Shown here in pieces: positions 16,294 through 23,637 of a stretch of DNA of 25,678 bases; the first letter of the stretch is position 1, and the number at the start of each line of letters is the position of its first letter. Under the pieces are notes generated by a model, which ran no database searches, was not told the origin of the DNA, and was given only the letters and a program-made list of their open reading frames with translations. This DNA is from CAZEFK01 sp964511405. Its GTDB lineage: Bacteria > Pseudomonadota > Alphaproteobacteria > Elsterales > Elsteraceae. A program made the position numbers and the translations under genes. The stretch is taken from assembly GCA_964511405.1 (NCBI GenBank), contig CAZEFK010000101.1, forward strand, positions 1-25,678. The letters are read 5' to 3'.

Positions 16294-17430
16294 CTACGCG
16301 GCCTGCGCCTGGAGGCCGATGAGCATCGCCAGGACCCGCTGGCTCAGCGGGCTGCTGCCGTTGGATGCGGCGACCGACGTCGCCTTGGTCGTGGCGGCCG
16401 GCGTGGTGATGCTGACCTTGCTATCGTCCGGATAGGTGGTCGTGGTCGTGGTCGTGATCGCCCCGTCGGCATTGGTGACCGTCGTCGTCTGGCTCGCCGA
16501 TGACGCGCTGCTGCCGGACTGATCGGCGAGCGTCCGCACCCCGTCGACGAACTGCCGCTCGGTCACGCTGCCGGACTGGCTGGTGTCGAGCTTGGCGAAC
16601 AGGGAATCGGCCTCGGCCGCCGTGCCGCCGTTGGCCGTGAAGAAGCTTTCGAGCTGGGATTTGGTGATCGCGCCCGAGCCGGTGCTGTCGATCTGCCGGA
16701 ACAGCTGATCCACGGGCGGTGTGCCGCCCGCGTGATCCTGGTGGCCGAGCAGCCGGCTGACACCGCTGACGAATTGCTGCTGGGTGATGCCGCTGCTGCT
16801 CGACCCGCCGAGCGTGGCGTAGAGCGAGTCCGCCTGGGTGACGGTGCCGCCGGCGGCGGTGAACGCCTGCTCCAGCTCGGACTGGCTGACGGTGCCGTCG
16901 CCGTTGCCGTCGATCTGGCTGAACAGCTGCGCCGCAGCCGAGGCCAGTCCGTCCGAGCCGCCGTCGCGCAGCGCCGCCATCCCGCTCAGGAACTGCTGCT
17001 TGGTGACCAGGCCGGTGCTGTTGGCGTCGAGCATGGCGAACAGCGCGTCGGCCTGGGCCGAGGTTCCGCCATTGGCGGTGACCGCCTGCTCCAGCTCGGA
17101 CTTGGTGATCGCACCGGTGCCGGTGCTGTCGGCCTGGGCAAACAGCTGATCCGGCGACGGCGGCGGCGCCTGCGGCCGGGTCTGGAACAGGGCGCCCTGG
17201 GTCTCGGCGGCGAACTGCGCCTCGGTGACCGAGCCGGTGCTCATGGGATCGAGGCTGGCATAGAGCTGGTCGGCGGCGGACGTGCTGCCCCCGGCCCCGG
17301 ACACCGCCGTTTCCAGCTCGGACTGGGTGATCGTGCCGTCGCCGTCCGCGTCGATCTGCTGGAACAGCCTGTGCCTGAGGCTCGCCAGCGCGCTCGACGA
17401 ACCCGCACTCTCAATGCCGCTGATGCTCAA
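16294..17430 (-). CDS. Multi-EF-hand calcium-binding protein
   Basis: A 378-residue protein made mostly of eight EF-hand-like units in four pairs. Loops in order: DADGDGTITQSE, DPMSTGSVTEAQ, DSTGTGAITKSE, DANSTGLVTKQQ, DGNGDGTVSQSE, GGSSSSGITQQQ (no Asp at position 1), DSTGSGAITKSQ, DTSQSGSVTERQ. The first and fifth are canonical Ca2+ loops; several others have Gln or no acid at position 12 and would bind weakly. A Thr/Ser-rich tail follows (NADGAITTTTTTTYPDD). There is no signal peptide or membrane helix. I chose the TTG start at 17430 because GGAGG lies 5 nt upstream and the product then begins MSISGIESAGSSS; a longer frame exists but carries no ribosome site. It is likely a Ca2+ buffer or sensor; its partner is unknown. 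Confidence 0.85.
   Translation of the reverse strand: MSISGIESAGSSSALASLRHRLFQQIDADGDGTITQSELETAVSGAGGSTSAADQLYASLDPMSTGSVTEAQFAAETQGALFQTRPQAPPPSPDQLFAQADSTGTGAITKSELEQAVTANGGTSAQADALFAMLDANSTGLVTKQQFLSGMAALRDGGSDGLASAAAQLFSQIDGNGDGTVSQSELEQAFTAAGGTVTQADSLYATLGGSSSSGITQQQFVSGVSRLLGHQDHAGGTPPVDQLFRQIDSTGSGAITKSQLESFFTANGGTAAEADSLFAKLDTSQSGSVTERQFVDGVRTLADQSGSSASSASQTTTVTNADGAITTTTTTTYPDDSKVSITTPAATTKATSVAASNGSSPLSQRVLAMLIGLQAQAA
16330..17385 (-). repeat. Fourfold EF-hand-pair repeat and Thr-rich tail
   Basis: Four internal repeats of about 65-80 codons, each an EF-hand pair joined by a helix with GG-T-x-x-Q/E-A-D-x-L-[FY]. A simple hexamer-like run (GTGGTC copies near 16436-16456) encodes part of the threonine tail. 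Confidence 0.8.
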
Positions 17431-17620
17431 GGCCGCCTCCGGTTGCCATTGGGCGGTCGGCCCGTGCGCCGACCCCTTGCCTGGCACGCGGCGGATCGAA
17501 AAAGCCGGTGCGGACGGCCAATCTGTCACATGGGCAAATCTTGCCGATCCGCGGCTGGAGTTCGGACAACCATGCCCGTTCCAGCGTTATCCCAAACGGT
17601 ACTGCGTGGAGATTGGGCGT

Positions 17621-17764
17621 ATGCGACTTTTATTGATCATTCTCGTGATCTTGCTTCTGATCGGCGCGTTTCCGGTATGGCCCTACAATGCTGGCTGGGG
17701 CTACTACCCGAGCGGCGGTCTCGGGCTGCTGCTGATCATCCTCTTGGTGCTTGCGCTGGTCTAG
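17621..17764 (+). CDS. DUF3309 family membrane microprotein (47 aa)
   Basis: A 47-residue hydrophobic protein: a first membrane helix (LLLIILVILLLIGAFPVW), a conserved-looking turn PYNAGWGYYPSGGLG, then a second helix (LLLIILLVLALV). The helix-WPY-x-x-GWGY-PSGG-helix layout and length match the DUF3309 family, which is widespread in proteobacteria and has no known function. GGAG lies 9 nt before the ATG. Divergent from the EF-hand gene with 190 bp between them; I see no good promoter box there. It is likely an inner-membrane protein. Confidence 0.85.
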   Translation: MRLLLIILVILLLIGAFPVWPYNAGWGYYPSGGLGLLLIILLVLALV

Positions 17765-18060
17765 CGCGGGCGGCGGGCGCCGGCGCCCCGCCCGCCGCCC
17801 AGCCACGACGCCAGCGCCGCGGCCAGGTTGAGCGCCAGCGACAGGGTGAACGCGTGCCGGTCATCGCCGCGGCATTGGCGGCGGCGATCACCGGCGGCAG
17901 CAACTCGCCCATGGGATTGGAGCCGACGGCGGGCGGCAGCTGCTAGGCGATCAGGCTGGCCTCGATCGCCTCCGGCTGGGTCGCGGCGAAGCCCGCCAGC
18001 ATCAGACTGAAGAACAGGCCGATCGACAGCACGGTCGCGGCGTCTGACCGATACCACGGA
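17761..18060 (-). pseudogene. Possible decayed C-terminal end of a multi-helix transporter
   Basis: No intact gene is visible here. On the minus strand one frame gives a membrane helix (ATVLSIGLFFSLMLAGFAAT) up to a TAG at 17945-17943. It then continues as LPPAVGSNPMGELLPP, and a one-base frame change gives a second helix (HAFTLSLALNLAAALASWLGG) before a final stop. Two helices split by a Pro-containing loop and a short basic tail resemble the last two helices of drug-efflux MFS (DHA2-type) proteins. The in-frame stop plus the frameshift suggest a remnant. The rest of such a transporter is absent. This is an inference and could be chance in GC-rich DNA. Confidence 0.3.
17768..17800 (+). terminator. 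GC-rich hairpin just after the DUF3309 gene
   Basis: GGGCGGCGGGCG and its exact complement, a 12-bp all-GC stem with a 9-base loop, starting 4 bp after the stop codon. It has no T tract, but such a stable stem is likely to end or protect the short transcript. Confidence 0.6.
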
Positions 18061-18106
18061 ACACCCCAGGCAATCCTCGCGCATCGGCGTTGCACACGCT
18101 TGCGCC

Positions 18107-18127
18107 ATCCGCCTCTATGAGGCGGAT
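18107..18127. repeat. 9-bp perfect inverted repeat before the two-gene unit
   Basis: ATCCGCCTC-TAT-GAGGCGGAT, a perfect 9-bp stem with a 3-base centre, 48 bp before the start of the 58-residue gene. It could be an operator, a leader hairpin, or a terminator for the decayed gene on the other side. Confidence 0.5.
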
Positions 18128-18174
18128 TGATCGGCGCATCCGAGACGGCGAAGCCCGGGCTGGGCGCAGGGACG

Positions 18175-18351
18175 ATGGACATGATTGACGTCGCAGATCC
18201 GGCCGCGGCGCCGGCCAGCCTCGCCCCTCCGGAGCGCGAGATCGCCTTCCTGGCCCGGGCTCTCGAGGCCATGCAGCGCAAGCGGTCCCATCCGGTCGAT
18301 CGCGCCCAGGACCGGCTGCTCGCCGGAATGCGGGAGTCGCTCGCGCGATGA
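18175..18351 (+). CDS. Small protein of unknown function (58 aa), coupled to the next gene
   Basis: Not recognised. A 58-residue acidic-to-basic helical product starting MDMIDVADPAAAPAS, with a likely amphipathic helix REIAFLARALEAMQRKR, and ending LLAGMRESLAR. There is no signal peptide or membrane helix. AGGGA lies 5 nt before the ATG. Its TGA overlaps the ATG of the downstream secreted protein (ATGA), the best argument that it is translated; it may act as a leader gene for that product. An upstream in-frame ATG at 18127 lies within the inverted repeat and is less likely. Confidence 0.6.
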   Translation: MDMIDVADPAAAPASLAPPEREIAFLARALEAMQRKRSHPVDRAQDRLLAGMRESLAR

Positions 18352-19397
18352 GGCGTTCAGCACTGCGACCCGTGCTCGGGTTGTCGGTGTGGATGGCGTT
18401 CGCCGTTTGCGGTGCGCTGGGCACGCGGCCAGAGCAAGCCGCCGCCGCGGCGCCGCAAAGCGTCGACTGTTTGCATCCCGGCTCTCCCCTGATGCAGCAA
18501 GTGTGCGCCAGCAGACCGAAGCAACCCGACAAACGAATGGCCGCCGCCCTGGCGCATTTGCGCCAGTCACTGCCGCATCAGCTCTTTGCCCAGGTCCAGT
18601 CGTCTCAGAAGGGATGGCTAATAACCATGTCGGCGTTTTGTAGCCGAAGCGAGCCCGGATCACTAGACGATGTAGCTTGCGTTGATGATGAACACCGGCA
18701 GCGGCTCGCCGAACTTGGCCAGATCATCCGAAAGATCGGTGATTTGACCGTGTTTCAGCGAATCACCTACCGTCTGCAGGGCTCGGGCAAATTGCACGAC
18801 ACTGTGCCGGTCGTAATTCACCCCCAATCTCCAAGTATTCTCCCCCTGAACGAGTATGTAGAGAGCCTCGCGAAAAATGGCGCTGAGATAGACGAATGCG
18901 GAGACCAGTGCAAGCCAGGTTATGATGCGCTACAGTATATAAAGATAAATGAACGCTTTGGGAATTATGTTTCCATCAGCGTCAGTTATTGGGAAAACGC
19001 TGGCGGCGCACATGGCCACGGCGGTGTTCAGTTTTATACTTATAACATGCGGATCAATCGACCGATTGCTGTCCCCGACCTCTTCAACAGCGCACTCCCC
19101 TGGAAGAAGGCGATAATCGATGACTGCTTGTCACAGCTGGGCCGCCGCAATCTCAGCACTGATCCCGACGACCAACGATCTAGAGTTGAATCGTTCGTCA
19201 GTGACCCAAACAATTTGGCACTGACTAAAAACGGCATCTCCGTGCCATTCGGACTCTACACCGTCGCGACCTATGCGGAGGGCATGCAAGATGTCGTTGT
19301 GCCCTATTCGGTTGTGGCACCCTACCTCCGACAGAACGATCCGCTCGTGCGGGACATTGGCCCCAGCCTCCGGACAGTGCCTCCCAGCAGTCCGTGA
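18348..19397 (+). CDS. Secreted protein with LprI-like and DUF3298 (RsiV-like) domains
   Basis: A 349-residue exported protein. The signal peptide (PVLGLSVWMAFAVCGALG) ends near AAAA. An N-terminal domain (about 40-135) has four cysteines and the lysozyme-inhibitor LprI/DUF1311 layout: DCLHPGSPLMQQVCA, a long helix, QSSQKGWLITMSAFC, then C-x-D-x-x-x-x-R-x-x-L. The C-terminal half (about 150-340) includes ISVSYWENAGGAHGHGG then FYTYNMRINRPIAVPDLF, the core of DUF3298, also found in the anti-sigma factor RsiV that binds lysozyme. A role in binding lysozyme or another envelope hydrolase is therefore an inference. From about 18600 on, base composition is much less GC-rich than the neighbours, which suggests transfer. 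It starts by ATGA overlap with the 58-residue gene and ends 6 bp from the convergent reductase. Confidence 0.8.
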   Translation: MRRSALRPVLGLSVWMAFAVCGALGTRPEQAAAAAPQSVDCLHPGSPLMQQVCASRPKQPDKRMAAALAHLRQSLPHQLFAQVQSSQKGWLITMSAFCSRSEPGSLDDVACVDDEHRQRLAELGQIIRKIGDLTVFQRITYRLQGSGKLHDTVPVVIHPQSPSILPLNEYVESLAKNGAEIDECGDQCKPGYDALQYIKINERFGNYVSISVSYWENAGGAHGHGGVQFYTYNMRINRPIAVPDLFNSALPWKKAIIDDCLSQLGRRNLSTDPDDQRSRVESFVSDPNNLALTKNGISVPFGLYTVATYAEGMQDVVVPYSVVAPYLRQNDPLVRDIGPSLRTVPPSSP

Positions 19398-19403
19398 CCG
19401 CCG

Positions 19404-21731
19404 CTACCCGGCGCCGCGCGCCACCATCGGCGGCGGGTCGAAGCAGGTGATCGGCGGCAGCGGGCCGCCGTAAGGCTGGATCTCGACCAGGCAGGTCTGG
19501 GCGCTCGGGCCCTGGGCCAGGCGCGAGGTGCCGATATCGCGGGTCAGCACGTTGGGGTTGCCGTGCTTGTCCAGGGTGCCGGCCACGCCCGGCTCCAGCG
19601 GATCGTACCAGGCGCCGGTCGCGAGCTGGACCACGCCCGGCCGCACGGCGTCCGACAGCCGGGCCGCGGCCAGGCAGGCGCCGCGCTCGTTGAACACCCG
19701 CACCACCATGCCGTCGGCGATGCCGCGCGCCGCAGCGTCGGCCGGGTTCAGCCGGATCGGCTCGCGCCCTTGGATCTTGGCGGCGCGGGCCCGGCTGCCA
19801 TGGTCGTACTGGCTGTGCAGCTTGGTCCAGGGCTGGTTGGAGATCAGGTGCAGCGGAAACCGCGCGGCGCCCGGCGCGCCCAGCCATTCGGCGGGCGGCA
19901 GCCAGGCCGGATGGCCGGGGCAGTCGTCATAGCCGAAGCCGGCGATGCGCTCGGAATAGATCTCGATCCGCCCCGACGGCGTCGCCAGGGGGTGGCGCTC
20001 GGGGTCGGCGCGGAAGGCCGCCAGCAGCGGCGGCGGCGCCGGCGGCTCGGGCAGCAGCACCGCGCCGTCGCGCCAGAAGGCGTCGAACTCGGGCAGGTCG
20101 AGGCTATGCTCGGCCGCGCGCTGGCGCGTGATGCCATAGAGATGGCGCAGCCAGCCCTCCTCGTCGCGGTCGTCGGTGAACGCCGCGCCGACGCCCAGCC
20201 GCTCGGCCAGGGCGGTCAGGATCGCGAAGTCGTCGCGGGCTTCGCCGACCGGCGGCGCCAGCCGATGCGAGGCCGCCAGCAGCCGGTCGCGCGCCGAGCA
20301 CACGAGGTCGTTGCGCTCGAGCTGGGTGGTCGCCGGCAGCACGATGTCGGCGTGGCGCGCCAGCGCGTTCCACCAGCTCTCATGGACCACGACGACCTCG
20401 GGCCGGCGCCACGCCCGGACCAGGCGGTTCAGGTCCTGGTGATGGTGGAACGGATTGCCGCCGGCCCAGTGGACCAGCCGAATGTCGGGATAGCGGCGCC
20501 GCTCGCCGTTGAAGTCGTACGCCTCCCCGGGATGCAGCAGCATGTCGGCGATGCGCGCGACCGGGATATAGGCGTCGGCCAGCGGCTGGCCCTGGGGCAG
20601 CGACGGCCAGGCGAGCGGCGGCGGCGGGTTGCCGACGCCGTTGACCGAGCCATAGCCGAACCCGAAGCCGCCGCCGGGCAGGCCGATCTGACCCAGCATC
20701 GCGGCTAGCGTTATCACCATCCAGTAGGGCTGCTCGCCGTGATCGGCGCGCTGCAGCGACCAGGCCATCATGATCATGCAGCGCCGACCGGCCATGCGCC
20801 GCGCCAGGGCGCGGATCCGTGGTGCCGCGATGCCGGTCAGCGCCGCCGCCCAGTCGGCGGTCTTGGGCTGGCCGTCGGCCGAGCCGGTCAGGTAAGCGGC
20901 GAAGCGGTCGAAGCCGACGGTGTAGCGGTCGAGGAACGCCCGGTCGTGCAGGCCGTCCTCGACCAGGCAATGGGCCAGGCCCAGCATCAGGGCGACATCG
21001 GTGTTGGGCACCAGGTCGACCCACTCGGCGCCGAACTCGGCCGCGACGTCGTCGACGATCGGGCTGACCGAGACAAGCTCGGCGCCGCCGGCCCGGCAGC
21101 GCGCCAGCGCCTCGTGCAGGCGATGGCGGCCGATGCCGCCCGAGCTGACTTGCGCATTCTTGTGCGGCGCGCCGCCGAACAGGACGATCAGCTGGGCATG
21201 GCCCGCCAGCTGCTCCCAGCTGGTATGGCCGGCGACCAGGCCGCTGCGGTCGCCGATGACGTGGGGCAGGATCGTGTCGGCCGCGGCATAGCTATAGTTC
21301 TGGACCGACCGGGTATAGCCGCCGATCAGGTTCAGGAAGCGGTGGATCTGGCTCTGGGCGTGGTGGAAGCGGCCAGCGCTGGCCCAACCGTAGGAGCCGC
21401 CATAGATCGCCTGGTTGCCGTAGGTGGCGCGGATGCGGGCGAGCTCGCGCGCCACCAGGTCCAGGGCGTCCGGCCAGTCGACCTCGACGAACGGCTCCGC
21501 TCCCCGGCCGTCGCCCCCGGCCGCCGGGCCGTGCGCCAGGAACGACGCGCGCACCGCCGGCCGGCGGATGCGCACCGGGTGGTCGAGCGCCCCGACCATG
21601 GCCTCGGCGATCGGCGACGGGTCGGGATCGCCCTCATAGCCCTCCAGCACCGGCGCCTGGCCGGGCGTGATGCGCGCCCGATAGGTGCCCCAGTGGGTGG
21701 CGACGGTGGGGCGGTCGGGTTCGGGCAGCAT
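19404..21731 (-). CDS. Cytoplasmic molybdopterin S/N-oxide reductase (BisC/TorA family)
   Basis: A 775-residue molybdenum (bis-MGD) enzyme of the DMSO reductase family, in the BisC/TorA/DorA branch that reduces sulphoxides or N-oxides. Seen: near the N-terminus THWGTYRARI; YGGSYGWASAGRFHHAQ, whose Ser (near residue 118) matches the serine Mo ligand of this branch; HTSWEQLAGHAQLIVLFGG; HWAGGNPFHHHQDLNRL; HADIVLPATTQLERND; and the C-terminal cofactor domain LHLISNQPWTKLHSQYDHG. There is no Tat signal and no Cys cluster for Fe-S, so it acts in the cytoplasm like BisC, possibly repairing biotin or methionine sulphoxide or reducing an imported N-oxide. The ATG at 21731 shares TGATG with the stop of the GntR gene; a GTG lies one codon upstream. 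Confidence 0.92.
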   Translation of the reverse strand: MLPEPDRPTVATHWGTYRARITPGQAPVLEGYEGDPDPSPIAEAMVGALDHPVRIRRPAVRASFLAHGPAAGGDGRGAEPFVEVDWPDALDLVARELARIRATYGNQAIYGGSYGWASAGRFHHAQSQIHRFLNLIGGYTRSVQNYSYAAADTILPHVIGDRSGLVAGHTSWEQLAGHAQLIVLFGGAPHKNAQVSSGGIGRHRLHEALARCRAGGAELVSVSPIVDDVAAEFGAEWVDLVPNTDVALMLGLAHCLVEDGLHDRAFLDRYTVGFDRFAAYLTGSADGQPKTADWAAALTGIAAPRIRALARRMAGRRCMIMMAWSLQRADHGEQPYWMVITLAAMLGQIGLPGGGFGFGYGSVNGVGNPPPPLAWPSLPQGQPLADAYIPVARIADMLLHPGEAYDFNGERRRYPDIRLVHWAGGNPFHHHQDLNRLVRAWRRPEVVVVHESWWNALARHADIVLPATTQLERNDLVCSARDRLLAASHRLAPPVGEARDDFAILTALAERLGVGAAFTDDRDEEGWLRHLYGITRQRAAEHSLDLPEFDAFWRDGAVLLPEPPAPPPLLAAFRADPERHPLATPSGRIEIYSERIAGFGYDDCPGHPAWLPPAEWLGAPGAARFPLHLISNQPWTKLHSQYDHGSRARAAKIQGREPIRLNPADAAARGIADGMVVRVFNERGACLAAARLSDAVRPGVVQLATGAWYDPLEPGVAGTLDKHGNPNVLTRDIGTSRLAQGPSAQTCLVEIQPYGGPLPPITCFDPPPMVARGAG

Positions 21732-22396
21732 CACGTCGTCTCCACGGCAGTGGCGGCCTGGCGCCAGGCGAAGCCCAGATGGTCGGTCAGCAGGCGCGCC
21801 AGCCGCGGCCCGTCGCGCTCGACCAGCGCCGCCAGGATCTGGTCGTGCTGCTGCACCGCCGACTGCCAGTCGGGCTGGGCCATGACCGCCAGGTAGCGCG
21901 TCCGGTACAGCCGCATGTTCAGCTGGCCATGGACCTCGACCAGGATCGGATTGTGCGAGCCGGCGATGATACCGAGATGGAAGGCCTGATTGGCCTGGAA
22001 ATAGCCGATCCGGTCGTTGGCCGCGAACGCCCGCTGCTGCGCGCGGTACCAGTGGCGCACCGCGTCGAGGTCGGCGTCGGTGGCATGGGCGCAGGCCAGC
22101 TCGCTGCCCAGCGCCTCCAGGCTGCTGTAGACCTGCAGCATGGCCCGGATCTCGGCGGCGTCGGGATTGACCACGACGGCGCCGCGATGCGGCAGCACGT
22201 CGATCAGCCGCTCGGTGGCCAGGATCCGGAATGCCTCGCGCAGCGGCGTGCGCGAGATCTTGAGCTGCTCGGCGATGGCCTGCTCGCGGATGCGCTCGCC
22301 GGGCTTCAGCAGGTCATGGACGATCAAGCCGCGGATGTAGTCGGCCGCCTGCCGGGCCAGCGGCTGGGCCGCAACGGCCGTGGCCGGGAACGGCAT
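21731..22396 (-). CDS. GntR family (FCD-type) transcriptional regulator
   Basis: A 221-residue one-component regulator. Seen: an N-terminal winged helix-turn-helix (DYIRGLIVHDLLKPGERI, IREQAIAEQLKISRTPLREA, LIDVLPHRGAVVV), then an all-helical FCD effector domain with metal/ligand His residues in NQAFHLGIIAGSHNP, VQQHDQI and LTDHL. FCD regulators usually repress catabolic or transport genes until a small acid or other effector binds. It lies upstream of, and coupled to, the reductase gene, and divergent from the ABC transporter, with a matching palindrome between them. The ATG at 22396 gives normal N-terminal length but no clear Shine-Dalgarno; an in-frame TTG at 22432 is an alternative. Confidence 0.92.
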   Translation of the reverse strand: MPFPATAVAAQPLARQAADYIRGLIVHDLLKPGERIREQAIAEQLKISRTPLREAFRILATERLIDVLPHRGAVVVNPDAAEIRAMLQVYSSLEALGSELACAHATDADLDAVRHWYRAQQRAFAANDRIGYFQANQAFHLGIIAGSHNPILVEVHGQLNMRLYRTRYLAVMAQPDWQSAVQQHDQILAALVERDGPRLARLLTDHLGFAWRQAATAVETT

Positions 22397-22484
22397 CGCC
22401 AGGTCGTCGGCCGAAGCGCTGGAAGGGCTCAAGCGGGGCTGCCTTCGCTCGACGGTTTGCGCTTGCGAGGCTAGTTCGATTGCG

Positions 22485-22498
22485 TATTGTATGCAATA
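22485..22498. promoter_or_regulatory. Probable GntR/FCD operator
   Basis: TATTGTATGCAATA: a 14-bp palindrome in which six of seven base pairs are symmetric. It closely resembles the TTGTATACAA-type sites bound by many FCD-family GntR regulators. It lies between the divergent regulator and transporter genes, 51 bp before the binding-protein ATG, in the only AT-rich patch of that gap. Confidence 0.65.
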
Positions 22499-22548
22499 TG
22501 GAATCGGCTGGCGCCGACCGCTCCAGCCCGCAGGCACGGGGACGAGCC

Positions 22549-23637
22549 ATGACCACAGACCGGTGGCTGGAGGGTGTCGGAGCGCGTACGGCGGGGCTGA
22601 GCCGCCGCCGACTGATTGCCGGATCCGGGCTGGCGCTGGCCGGAACAGCACTCGGGCCCATGGGGCGGGCTCTGGGCGCCGAGCGGTTCACCGTCGCCGA
22701 CCCCGGCGGCCCCTACACCACGGCCTTCACCGCCGCCTTCTACAAGCCGTTCCGCGAGCAGACCGGCAGCGATCTGGTGGCGGTGGCGCGCGAGGCCGAG
22801 CCGACCAGCCAGGTCAAGGCGATCGTCGAGGCGAAGTCCTATGTCTGGGACGTCGTGTCCCTGACGCTGTCGTCGCGCAAGCTGCTGTCCGACGCCGGGC
22901 TGCTGGAGCCGCTCGACTGGACCAATCCTGACATGGACGCGCTGATCCCGGCGGCCAAGCAGCCGGATTGGATGGGCACCAACGTGTTCGGCAGCATCCT
23001 GGCCTTCCGCACCGACCGGATGGCCGCCAAGCCGGCAAGCTGGGCCGACTTCTACGACGTTGCCCGCTTCCCCGGCCGGCGCGCCCTGCCCAAGAGCCCG
23101 ATCCACACGCTGGAGGGCGCCCTGTTGGCCGACGGCGTTCCGACCGACAAGCTGTATCCGCTGGACGCCGACCGGGCCTTCGCCAAGCTCGACCAGATCA
23201 AGCCGCATATCGCCGTGTGGTGGGCGACGTTCGCCCAGACCACCCAGCTGCTGCAGAGCGGCGAGGTCGACATCCTGGCCACGAGCAATGCCCGCGCCCA
23301 AGCGGCGATCGACGGCGGCGCGCCGGTCCAGCTGATCTGGACCCAGGCGCTCTACGGCCTGGAGGGCTGGGCCATTCCCAAGGGCTCGCCACGGGCCGCG
23401 ATCGCCAAGAAATTCATCCAGTTCTGCGCCAACGGCCAACGCCAGGCCGCCTACACCGACATCCTGGCCTATGGCCCGACCAACCCCAAGGCGTTCGATG
23501 GCATTCCCGCGGCCCGGGCGGCGCAGCTGCCGACGGCCCCGGTCAACTTCAAGAGCATGGTCCAGATCGACGACGGCTGGTGGGGCGCCAACAAGGACCG
23601 CATGTTCGACCGCTTCAACGCCTGGCTGCTCAAGTGA
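22549..23637 (+). CDS. ABC transporter substrate-binding protein, polyamine (PotD) type, Tat signal
   Basis: A 362-residue periplasmic binding protein of the spermidine/putrescine-type family (type II fold). Seen: a twin-arginine signal (SRRRLIAGSG then a hydrophobic stretch, cleavage near ALGA), mature start ERFTVADPGGPYTTAFTAAF, inner motif YVWDVVSLTLSS, NVFGSILAFRTDRM, and the family C-terminal YGPTNPKAF. Tat export suggests it folds before secretion. The ATG at 22549 with GGGGA upstream places the RR motif normally; ATGs at 22498 and upstream overlap the operator. The stop overlaps the ATPase start (GTGA). The ligand is unknown; polyamines are only the family default. Confidence 0.92.
   Translation: MTTDRWLEGVGARTAGLSRRRLIAGSGLALAGTALGPMGRALGAERFTVADPGGPYTTAFTAAFYKPFREQTGSDLVAVAREAEPTSQVKAIVEAKSYVWDVVSLTLSSRKLLSDAGLLEPLDWTNPDMDALIPAAKQPDWMGTNVFGSILAFRTDRMAAKPASWADFYDVARFPGRRALPKSPIHTLEGALLADGVPTDKLYPLDADRAFAKLDQIKPHIAVWWATFAQTTQLLQSGEVDILATSNARAQAAIDGGAPVQLIWTQALYGLEGWAIPKGSPRAAIAKKFIQFCANGQRQAAYTDILAYGPTNPKAFDGIPAARAAQLPTAPVNFKSMVQIDDGWWGANKDRMFDRFNAWLLK

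Noticed and set aside
17282..17620. N-terminal extension of the DUF3309 reading frame making a 160-residue protein
   Set aside because: The extension is antisense to the EF-hand gene, and the family length, ribosome site and hydrophobic start all place the true ATG at 17621.
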